Shown in pieces: positions 1 to 6,234 of a DNA stretch of 7,342 nucleotides. The translations under genes and the position numbers were made by a program. The notes under the pieces were generated by a model. It worked only from the letters and a program-made list of their open reading frames with translations, was not told the DNA's origin and did not search any database. The DNA comes from Chloroflexota bacterium (GTDB lineage Bacteria; Chloroflexota; Anaerolineae; 4572-78; J111): NCBI GenBank assembly GCA_003695455.1, contig RFJF01000839.1, positions 1 through 7,342 on the forward strand. Direction: 5' to 3'. The number at the start of each line of letters is the position of its first letter. Position 1 is the first letter of the stretch.

Positions 1-1356
1 GACGGGAACCGGGGTGGCGGTGGAAATTCTGGCCTGCCCCGCCGATCCCCCCTGGCAGCGCTGGCCGCTGGTTTCAATTTTGGCTTGCAGCGCCCGGTCC
101 GGGTGAATGGCATTGGCTTCGGTGTACTGGGTTTGTGCCGCGCACCAGTCTCCCTGGTCGCCCAACTCATCACCAAAACGGCGATACGCCTGCTGCAACT
201 GGGCCTGCACATCCAAAAATTGCGCGTCGGTTTTGTACAGTTTGCGCAGCGATTGGATGGCCGTCCGGGCGTCTTCGGCCTGAATTGCCTGCAAATACAG
301 CGTGATTTTGTCAACCTGCGCCGATACCCCGGAGTCGCCGGGTTGTTCGGCCAGCGCCTGCTCAAAGGCAGCCAGCGCCGATTCCACATCCTGCGGATTC
401 AGCAGCGATTGCCCCAAATTTCGGTTGGCCTCAAAAATCATCTGTGCAACCTGGTCTGGTTTAAAATCCGGGTCCAGGTCTCGCACCTGCGATAACGTCA
501 GCGCGGCGTCGGCCCAGTTTTCGGCGTTAAATTGGGTTTCGGCCTGCACAAAAATATCTGCCGCCGCCTGCGAACGCGTTTGCGAGGTGGGTGTGGGCTG
601 CAATTTTGACAGCCGCTGCGCCTCTCTGAGCGCATCGCGGGCCTCCCGAAAGGTGGGATTCAGTTTTACGGCCCGTTCAAATTCGGCAATGGCCAGCTCA
701 ATGGAGTTTTCTGCCAGCAGCGCCTGCCCCTTTTGGAAACGTTCCTGCGATTCATCCTGCGCCAGTTGCGCCCGTTCCTGCAATCCGCTGCGCACGGCCA
801 TCACGGTGATGCCGCCGTACAGCAGCCCTGCGCACAGCAAAAATCCCAAACAGCCCAGCGCCACCCGCCGAAACCGCAGCCTTTTTGGCGCGGTTTCAAA
901 TTCAACGTCGGCTTCATCGGGTTCAAATTCCGGCGCAACCGGCGGAAGGTTGTCGTATCCGGCCAAATCGTCGTCCGGCAAATACGGCTCCGGCTCGGCC
1001 CACCCCCCGGCCTCATCGTAGTACGCTTCGTCATAGTCATCGCCGTAATCCGGGGGCAGGTACTCGTCTTGCGTTACCTGTTCAACCGGCGGGCCGGCCA
1101 CGGCAAAAATATCGTCCTCCGCAAACGGGTCATCCGCGTAACCGGCTTCGTCATCGTACAACGCCGGCTCCGGCTCATCAAACAGCACGTCCTCTTCGCG
1201 GGGCGGAATGGCGTCGTCGTCGGGAAAATCCGCCGGAAACACCGGGTTTTCCGGGCCGGCGGCGGGTTGGGGTTCGCCGCAGTAGGGGCAAACCTCCTGC
1301 AAATCATTGTAAAGTGTGCCGCATTGGGGGCACTGAATGGTAAATTCCTGGGTCAT
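1..1356 (-). CDS. Zinc-ribbon / single-TM / TPR-repeat membrane protein (3' end outside window)
   Basis: Function unknown. The frame is open from ATG at 1356 to the window edge, giving 452 residues with no stop, so the C-terminus is missing. Residues 9-12 (CPQC) and 23-26 (CPYC) form a four-cysteine zinc ribbon. Residues 41-157 are a strongly acidic, Pro/Tyr-rich and probably disordered linker. A basic cluster (KRLRFRR, about 158-164) precedes one hydrophobic helix at about 165-188, so by the positive-inside rule the ribbon is cytoplasmic and the rest exported. Residues about 203-236, 263-296, 310-340 and 385-420 are Ala/Gln-rich helical pairs with TPR character, for example IAEFERAVKLNP. The visible part ends in a Thr/Pro stretch (TATPVPV), suggesting a linker to a further domain. 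It starts six bases after the stop of the lipoprotein gene, with a weak AGG just upstream, so translation is probably coupled in one operon. The architecture is certain; any scaffold or assembly role is inference. Confidence 0.85.
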   Translation of the reverse strand, partial: MTQEFTIQCPQCGTLYNDLQEVCPYCGEPQPAAGPENPVFPADFPDDDAIPPREEDVLFDEPEPALYDDEAGYADDPFAEDDIFAVAGPPVEQVTQDEYLPPDYGDDYDEAYYDEAGGWAEPEPYLPDDDLAGYDNLPPVAPEFEPDEADVEFETAPKRLRFRRVALGCLGFLLCAGLLYGGITVMAVRSGLQERAQLAQDESQERFQKGQALLAENSIELAIAEFERAVKLNPTFREARDALREAQRLSKLQPTPTSQTRSQAAADIFVQAETQFNAENWADAALTLSQVRDLDPDFKPDQVAQMIFEANRNLGQSLLNPQDVESALAAFEQALAEQPGDSGVSAQVDKITLYLQAIQAEDARTAIQSLRKLYKTDAQFLDVQAQLQQAYRRFGDELGDQGDWCAAQTQYTEANAIHPDRALQAKIETSGQRCQGGSAGQARISTATPVPV

Positions 1357-1362
1357 TGCCTG

Positions 1363-3003
1363 TTATTCAAACTGATAATTCAGCAGCGTTTGATGCTGCT
1401 GGTCCGTTAATTCAATATTAATGGGGCCGCGGACGGCGTTAAATTCCCACGTGAGCGGCGAATTGGGCGCGGCTTCAAACGGTTCCTCCAGCACAGTTGT
1501 GCCGCCGGACGTGATTTGCACGCGCCCCCGTGTGGGCCGGGCCAGCAACGCCGACAGAATGTAGCCGTCTGCGGTTTGCGGCGCCGGCTGCACGTGGATG
1601 GCCGCCTGTTCCGTGGCCCAACTCAGGCCATCCAACCCGGACAGCGGCCACCAGACCTCGCGCCAGCCCAGCGATTGCCCCGGCAGCACGATGCGGTCGT
1701 AGTCTGCCCAGAACGCGGCGTTGGCCCCGCCCCAAATCTCAAAATATTGCGAATCGTCGTCGGTGTAATCACGGTACGGAAAATCCGGACCAAAGGCAAA
1801 CAGCTTGCCGGCGCTGCCCGGAAAATCGAGTGGCCCCAGCCGCACCATCCCCAGCCGGCTGTTGGGGTTAACGGCGGCCAAAAACGGCGCTGCCTGATTA
1901 TCCACAAAAAACCCCAAATAGTTGGCCCACTGCCGGTAGTCGCGCAAATCGGTTTGCCCCACCTGCGGCCACGGCGCGTGCCGGCCCGGCCCGGGAACCG
2001 TCCAGCCGGCTTCGCCCCGGCTGTGGATGGTGATAACATCGGTGGCCGCCACAAATTGCGTATCTGCCGGCATTGAGCCGGCGGCCAGCGTTAGCGCGGC
2101 GTTGCTCCACACCTGCACCGGCACGGCGGCGGAACTCTGGTTGGTCAGCAGCGGCTCCACCGAAAAGCCGGCGCTGTTGGCCGCCAGCGACACGGTGACA
2201 GCCAGCCCCACCCGCCCCGGTGCCGTGTCGGTCAGGGTGATAGCCGCGCCATTGGGGGTTTGCGCTACCCGGTAATCCCACGGAACGCCAAAGCGGTAGC
2301 CGTGTTCCTGGGTGGGGTAGGCCCACTCCATTCCGCCGGCAGCCAGCCACCAGTTGGCCTCGGCCGGTTGCAGCACGCCGTAGCGCGACGGTTTGACGAC
2401 CGGGTTGTGATAAAACACCTCCTGGCCGGTGGCTTTGATGGTGGCGCCGTACAGCCGCCCGCCCAGTTCCGGCAAAAATGTGAGCCGCAGGTACGGGTTT
2501 TCCAGCACCACGGTTTTGTAATCCTGCAAAACCGGCGCCGGCGAGTCGGCTTCAAATTGGGGCCGGTTGAAATAAAAAACCGGCATATTGTAAACCGGGT
2601 CTGCCTGTTCAATCAAATAGCCCCGGTAGGGATAGGTGAGCAGGGTCAGCGTTGACTCGGAAACTTCCACCCCGGCCAGACTTCGCGTAGCGAGTGGTGA
2701 AGGAGATGGGGCCGGGGGCGCGGTGGCAGAATCGGTGGGCGTTGGCCGGGGCGATGCAGAAGCCGTGTGCGTGGGTGCGGGGGTCCGGGTTGGCGCCGAC
2801 GTACCGGAGGCGGTGGGGACGGGGGCGGCTGTTGCCGGACTTCGGGTTGGGCCGGTGGGTGCGGTGGGTGAAGCGGCATCGGCGGCGATGACGGCCGGGG
2901 ATGTTGTGGGATTGTTGTTGCACCCGGCAGCCGGCACAATTGCCATCAGCAGCGCGGCGACCGTAATCAGGGTGCGTTGGGTCTTGCATGTGTGCGTGTT
3001 CAT
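1363..3003 (-). CDS. Lipoprotein with DUF5107-type (galactose-mutarotase-like) domain
   Basis: A 546-residue exported protein of unknown function. Residues 1-27 are a signal peptide with a basic start, a hydrophobic core (LITVAALLMAIV) and the sequence PAAGC, making Cys28 the likely lipidated residue; Ala rather than Leu at -3 is a weak lipobox. Residues about 31-107 are a Pro/Thr/Ser/Ala spacer. The rest resembles DUF5107 proteins, relatives of aldose-1-epimerase folds: TFLPELGGRLY (175-185), HNPVVKPSRYG (199-209), GGMEWAYP (223-230), FEIWGG (421-426) and LGWREVWWPLSGLDG (445-459). About 480-546 look like a small closing beta domain. Sugar binding or isomerisation would fit the fold, but I cannot identify catalytic residues with certainty. 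It is the first gene of an operon with the zinc-ribbon/TPR membrane protein. No Shine-Dalgarno precedes ATG 3003, and the predicted -10 box lies only 10 bases upstream, suggesting a near-leaderless transcript. The product class is fairly secure; the DUF5107 assignment is from remembered motifs. Confidence 0.85.
   Translation of the reverse strand: MNTHTCKTQRTLITVAALLMAIVPAAGCNNNPTTSPAVIAADAASPTAPTGPTRSPATAAPVPTASGTSAPTRTPAPTHTASASPRPTPTDSATAPPAPSPSPLATRSLAGVEVSESTLTLLTYPYRGYLIEQADPVYNMPVFYFNRPQFEADSPAPVLQDYKTVVLENPYLRLTFLPELGGRLYGATIKATGQEVFYHNPVVKPSRYGVLQPAEANWWLAAGGMEWAYPTQEHGYRFGVPWDYRVAQTPNGAAITLTDTAPGRVGLAVTVSLAANSAGFSVEPLLTNQSSAAVPVQVWSNAALTLAAGSMPADTQFVAATDVITIHSRGEAGWTVPGPGRHAPWPQVGQTDLRDYRQWANYLGFFVDNQAAPFLAAVNPNSRLGMVRLGPLDFPGSAGKLFAFGPDFPYRDYTDDDSQYFEIWGGANAAFWADYDRIVLPGQSLGWREVWWPLSGLDGLSWATEQAAIHVQPAPQTADGYILSALLARPTRGRVQITSGGTTVLEEPFEAAPNSPLTWEFNAVRGPINIELTDQQHQTLLNYQFE
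2844..2868 (+). other. Potential G-quadruplex motif in the linker-coding region
   Basis: Four GGG runs at 2844-2846, 2849-2851, 2857-2859 and 2866-2868 are separated by loops of 2, 5 and 6 bases, which meets the usual G3+N1-7 pattern. The G-rich strand is the template strand of the lipoprotein gene. It arises in codons for the Pro/Thr linker, so it may simply be a by-product of CCC/ACC-type codons. Confidence 0.5.
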
Positions 3004-3013
3004 CGAGCAAAAT

Positions 3014-3042
3014 ATGATAGCATTGAACCGGGTGGATGTCTA
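3014..3042 (-). promoter_or_regulatory. Sigma-70-type promoter of the lipoprotein operon
   Basis: Reading on the minus strand, a -35 box TAGACA (3042-3037, 5 of 6 to TTGACA) is followed by a 17-base spacer and a -10 box TATCAT (3019-3014, 5 of 6 to TATAAT). Transcription would begin about seven bases downstream, near 3006-3008, only three to five bases before the ATG at 3003. The absence of any Shine-Dalgarno sequence before that ATG agrees with a near-leaderless mRNA. Confidence 0.6.
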
Positions 3043-3052
3043 ATAGCCATCC
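3034..3052. promoter_or_regulatory. Small inverted repeat overlapping the -35 box (possible operator)
   Basis: GGATG at 3034-3038 and CATCC at 3048-3052 are perfect 5-base inverted arms with a 9-base spacer. The left arm and spacer overlap the -35 hexamer of the minus-strand promoter, and the site lies between the two divergent promoters. Five-base arms occur often by chance, so this is a weak call. Confidence 0.2.
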
Positions 3053-3078
3053 GGCAGTTTAGCGATTAATTCAGCTTA

Positions 3079-3087
3079 TGGTAAAAT
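3079..3087 (+). promoter_or_regulatory. Extended -10 promoter of holB, leaderless type
   Basis: TG at 3079-3080, one base, then TAAAAT at 3082-3087 (5 of 6 to TATAAT) make an extended -10 element. There is no good -35 box at the expected distance (TAGCGA or TTAGCG at best). A start point seven bases after the -10 falls on base 3094, the A of the holB ATG. No purine-rich ribosome-binding site fits between the -10 and the ATG; the GGG at 3091-3093 abuts the start codon. The mRNA is therefore probably leaderless. Confidence 0.6.
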
Positions 3088-3093
3088 AACGGG

Positions 3094-4089
3094 ATGACTG
3101 AGCAAACGTATCGCGTTGATGTAATTGGGCATCAGTGGGCTGTTGAGCTGCTCACGCGCCAGCACAACGGCGGGCGAATGCCGCAATCGCTGCTGCTGGC
3201 CGGGCCGCTGAACGTGGGCAAAGCCACGTTGGCCCGCCATTTTGCCCAGCTTCTCAACTGCACCGGAGACGGGAAACCGTGCGGCGTGTGCCGCTCTTGC
3301 CGCAAGGTGGTCAGCGGAAATCACCCGGATGTACGCATTCTGGATGATGAGCACGAAACGTTGAAAATTGACCAGGTGCGTGATTTGCAGCACGAGTTGT
3401 CTCTTTCGCCGGTGGAAGGGCGCTGCCGGGTGGCGGTACTCTGCAATTTTGAACGGGCAACCGCCGGCGCGGCCAACGCCCTGCTCAAAACGCTTGAAGA
3501 GCCGGCATCGCAGGTGGTTATCATTTTAACCGCGCCCGACCCGGCCGGCTTGCTGCCCACCATTGTGTCTCGCTGCCAGATTGTCACCCTGCGCCCGCTT
3601 CCTGCGGACCAGGTGCAGGCCGCATTGCAAGAAAAATGGGGCGCACCGGCGGCGCAGGCCGAACTGCTGGCTTCGCTTTCGGCGGGGCGGCTGGGCTGGG
3701 CGGTGCGCGCCCTCACCGACGAATCGTTTCTGGAGCGGCGGCAGGCCCGGCTTGATGACTTGCGTGACCTGCTGCAAATGCATCGCGCCGAGCGGCTGGC
3801 CTACGCCCAGCAACTCAGCCGTGACGTACTGGCCCTTAAAGAGGCGCTCACGCTGTGGCTCACCATCTGGCGCGATGTATTGTTGCTGCGCAGCGGCAGC
3901 CGCGCCGCCATTGTCAACCATGATTGGCAGGACAGCTTGCAGCTTTTGGCGTCCAAAGGCTCGGTGGCGCAGGCCGGTGAGATTGTTTTAAAATTGCAGC
4001 AGGCGCTGCTCAATCTGGATAGAAATGTAAACCCCCGGCTCAATCTGGAGGTCGCGTTGCTGCGGCTTCCCCGGTACGCAGAATTTTAA
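3094..4089 (+). CDS. holB: DNA polymerase III subunit delta' (clamp loader)
   Basis: A 331-residue cytoplasmic subunit of the clamp-loader complex that, with DnaX and HolA, loads the beta clamp onto primed DNA. The N-terminal AAA+ module shows a P-loop-like GPLNVGKA (37-44), a four-cysteine zinc site (Cys56, 63, 66, 69, the last three as CGVCRSC), TLEEP at 133-137 and the delta'/DnaX SRC motif at 159-161, whose arginine acts on the neighbouring subunit's ATP site. The P-loop has Ala44 where active ATPases have Ser or Thr, and the Walker B acids are replaced (VAVLCNFERA, 113-122); both fit a delta' that does not hydrolyse ATP. The C-terminal 150 residues are helical, as in the collar domain. 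Length is normal for the family. It is the first gene of a plus-strand operon with ricT and sbcD, and the holB-ricT order matches Bacillus holB-yaaT. The start is fixed by the promoter 7 bases upstream. Confidence 0.95.
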   Translation: MTEQTYRVDVIGHQWAVELLTRQHNGGRMPQSLLLAGPLNVGKATLARHFAQLLNCTGDGKPCGVCRSCRKVVSGNHPDVRILDDEHETLKIDQVRDLQHELSLSPVEGRCRVAVLCNFERATAGAANALLKTLEEPASQVVIILTAPDPAGLLPTIVSRCQIVTLRPLPADQVQAALQEKWGAPAAQAELLASLSAGRLGWAVRALTDESFLERRQARLDDLRDLLQMHRAERLAYAQQLSRDVLALKEALTLWLTIWRDVLLLRSGSRAAIVNHDWQDSLQLLASKGSVAQAGEIVLKLQQALLNLDRNVNPRLNLEVALLRLPRYAEF

Positions 4090-4121
4090 CGGACAAACAA
4101 ACGCAGGAATCAGAGGAAAAT

Positions 4122-4973
4122 ATGCCGCAGATTGTTGGTGTCAGGTTTAAACCCGTAACCAAAATTTACTATTTTAACCCCAACGGAATTGAGGATTTGG
4201 AACCTGAAAAACGGGTCATTGTTGAAACCGCCCGCGGTACGGAAATGGGCGTGGTGGTGCAGCCGGTACACGATGTGCCGGCCTCAGAAATCAAAGGTAA
4301 GCTGAAAAAAGTGGTACGCACGGCCACCCCCGTTGATTTGATAGAGGCGCAGCGCTACAAGGCGTTAGAGCCGGAAGCGCAGGAAAAGGCCGCCGCCCTG
4401 GCCCGCGAATTGAAGGTGCCCATCAAAGTGCTGGCCGTTGATTACAGCTTTGACGGCTCGCGGCTGATTGTTTCTTTTACCGCCGAACAGCGCGTTGATT
4501 TCAGAGACCTGGCCAAACAACTGGCCCGCGCGCTCAAAACCCGCATCGAAATGAAACAGGTGGGCGCGCGCGACGAAACCAAGATTCTGGACGGATACGG
4601 CCGCTGCGGTCGCCGCTTGTGCTGCTCAAGCTGGCTGACCGAATTCCATCCGGTCTCTATTCGGATGGCTAAAAATCAGGGGTTGCCGCTGGCTCCGGCA
4701 GAAATTTCCGGGCTGTGCGGCCGGCTGCTCTGTTGTCTGGCCTATGAAAACCAGCAATACTCCGAAATCAAGGAAACCCTGCCCACAATTGGCTCCACCA
4801 TCAAAACCAGTGAAGGCGTGACCGGTTGGGTTAAAGGATTGAATGTAATCAAGGAAACGCTGCTGGTACAGGCCGGCGAAGAAGAACCACCGTTTGAAAT
4901 TGCGGCGCAGGAAATTGAGGTGCTGGAAATGGCGCCCAAAAATCGCCGGCGACGCAAAAACAAAAAGAGATAA
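4122..4973 (+). CDS. ricT: PSP1-domain regulatory protein, RicT (YaaT) family
   Basis: A 283-residue cytoplasmic protein. In Bacillus subtilis RicT acts with RicA and RicF in a complex that carries iron-sulphur clusters and promotes RNase Y-dependent mRNA maturation; whether that role exists here is unknown. The family signature is clear: six cysteines in two clusters, RCGRRLCC (161-168) and GLCGRLLCCL (198-206: Cys199, 204, 205), with FHPVSIRMAKNQGLPL between them (175-190). The region before it (about 1-150) is the rest of the PSP1-type fold. Residues 274-283 are a very basic tail (NRRRRKNKKR), which could contact RNA or the ribosome (inference). ATG 4122 has a good Shine-Dalgarno AGAGG at 4112-4116, five bases away. 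It lies 32 bases after holB and 27 before sbcD, so co-transcription is likely. The family call is firm; the function here is by analogy. Confidence 0.93.
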   Translation: MPQIVGVRFKPVTKIYYFNPNGIEDLEPEKRVIVETARGTEMGVVVQPVHDVPASEIKGKLKKVVRTATPVDLIEAQRYKALEPEAQEKAAALARELKVPIKVLAVDYSFDGSRLIVSFTAEQRVDFRDLAKQLARALKTRIEMKQVGARDETKILDGYGRCGRRLCCSSWLTEFHPVSIRMAKNQGLPLAPAEISGLCGRLLCCLAYENQQYSEIKETLPTIGSTIKTSEGVTGWVKGLNVIKETLLVQAGEEEPPFEIAAQEIEVLEMAPKNRRRRKNKKR

Positions 4974-4989
4974 TTTCCCCGTTTGCCAC

Positions 4990-4993
4990 AGGA
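4990..4993 (+). promoter_or_regulatory. Ribosome-binding site that sets the sbcD start
   Basis: AGGA lies seven bases before ATG 5001. An in-frame TTG at 4983 would add six residues but has no ribosome-binding site and would place this AGGA inside the coding region. The homologous protein also begins naturally at MPQAINLLHLADIH. ATG 5001 is therefore preferred. Confidence 0.7.
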
Positions 4994-5000
4994 TTACAAC

Positions 5001-6230
5001 ATGCCCCAAGCCATCAACCTGCTTCATTTGGCCGATATTCACATTGGCATGGAAAATTACGGGCGGCTCGATTCTCGTTCCGGCCTGAACAGCCGGGTGG
5101 TTGATTTTTTGCGCCGCATGAGCCAGGCCATTGATGTGGCGCTGGAGCGTGGGGTGGATGTCTGCATTTTTGCCGGCGACGCCTACAAAAACCAGCGCCC
5201 CAACCCCACCTACCAGCGAGAATTTGCCCGCCGCATCAAACGGCTGGCAGATAACAACGTGCCGGTGATTTTGCTGGTGGGCAACCACGATATGGCCTCG
5301 GCGGACCGGGCCGCCAGCAGTCTGGATATTTTTGGCGTGCTGGATGTGCCCGGTGTTACTGTGGCCGCCCGCGAGGCGGTACACCAGATTACCTGCCGCC
5401 GCGGCCAGCCGTTGCAGGTGGCAACCGTGCCCTACCCGCAACGCAGCCGCCTGCTGGCCCACGACGAATTCCGCAACCTTTCGCTGGATGACTTGGACAT
5501 GGCGCTGGGCAACATTGTTCACCGCAATATTGAAGATTTAGCCGGCGAAGTCCGTGAAAACCCCAATGTGCCGGCAGTGCTGACCGCCCATTTTTCTGTG
5601 AGCGAGGCCCGACAGGGTAGCGAGCAAAGCGTAATGATTGGCCGCGATGTAGTGGTGCTCAAAAGCCTGCTGGCCGACCCGGTTTGGGATTACGTGGCCC
5701 TGGGCCACATTCACAAACATCAGGAGTTAAACGGGGGCCAGCATCCCCCCATTGTTTACCCCGGCAGCCTGGAACGGATTGATTTTGGCGAAGAGGCCGA
5801 GCGCAAAGGCTTTGTGATGGTTGAACTGGAACGGGGTCGCGCCAATTGGGAATTTGTTCCGCTGGATGCCCGCCGCTTTGTGACGGTGCGGATTGATGTG
5901 ACCGCCTCTGATGACCCGATGACCGATATTCTGGACGAACTGGAGTCTCACCCGCTGGATGACGCGGTTGTGCGGGTTATCATCAAAGCCACCGAGGCGC
6001 AGGAACCCCTGCTGGATGACAAAGCCATCCGGCAAACACTGCGCCGGGCCAACACCGTAGCCAGCATTATTCACGATGTGGACCGGGCGCAGCGTCACCG
6101 GCTGGGGGTTGAATCAGCCGAGGAGTTGACTCCCGCAGAGGTGCTGGCGTTGTATCTGGAATCAAAATTAGTGCCGGAGGAGCGCAAAGAAACGCTGCTC
6201 CGCTACGCAGAGTCAATTATGAACGAATGA
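5001..6230 (+). CDS. sbcD: DNA double-strand-break nuclease, SbcD/Mre11 family
   Basis: A 409-residue calcineurin-like metallo-phosphoesterase. Family members form a complex with the SbcC/Rad50 ATPase and cut hairpins and protein-blocked or broken DNA ends, using two Mn ions. All phosphoesterase motifs are present: DIH (Asp12, His14), GD (Asp60), GNHD (94-97, with Asn95 as ligand and His96 catalytic), TAHFS (His197) and GHIH (235-238, His236 and His238), then YPGSLERIDFGE (253-264), typical of SbcD. Residues from about 280 onward form the C-terminal capping and partner-binding region. The length is close to E. coli SbcD (about 400). It is the last gene of the holB-ricT-sbcD operon. The usual partner sbcC is not next to it: the downstream gene is dcd on the other strand, four bases away. 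All catalytic residues are intact, so activity is expected if SbcC is supplied from elsewhere. Confidence 0.94.
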   Translation: MPQAINLLHLADIHIGMENYGRLDSRSGLNSRVVDFLRRMSQAIDVALERGVDVCIFAGDAYKNQRPNPTYQREFARRIKRLADNNVPVILLVGNHDMASADRAASSLDIFGVLDVPGVTVAAREAVHQITCRRGQPLQVATVPYPQRSRLLAHDEFRNLSLDDLDMALGNIVHRNIEDLAGEVRENPNVPAVLTAHFSVSEARQGSEQSVMIGRDVVVLKSLLADPVWDYVALGHIHKHQELNGGQHPPIVYPGSLERIDFGEEAERKGFVMVELERGRANWEFVPLDARRFVTVRIDVTASDDPMTDILDELESHPLDDAVVRVIIKATEAQEPLLDDKAIRQTLRRANTVASIIHDVDRAQRHRLGVESAEELTPAEVLALYLESKLVPEERKETLLRYAESIMNE

Positions 6231-6234
6231 GCGG

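Noticed and set aside
302..1021. 239-codon plus-strand frame rich in Ser, Cys and Ala
   Set aside because: It is antisense to the zinc-ribbon/TPR gene, whose continuous 452-residue frame with ribbon, TM helix and TPR-like repeats is far more convincing. The Ser/Cys/Ala composition is typical of a shadow frame.
4983..5000. TTG at 4983 as the start of sbcD
   Set aside because: It has no ribosome-binding site, and an AGGA sits seven bases before ATG 5001, where the conserved protein begins.
4626..5522. 298-codon open frame on the minus strand across ricT and sbcD
   Set aside because: It lies antisense to two genes with complete family motifs. Its translation is rich in His, Gln, Gly and Val with no recognisable domain, as expected for a shadow frame in GC-rich DNA.
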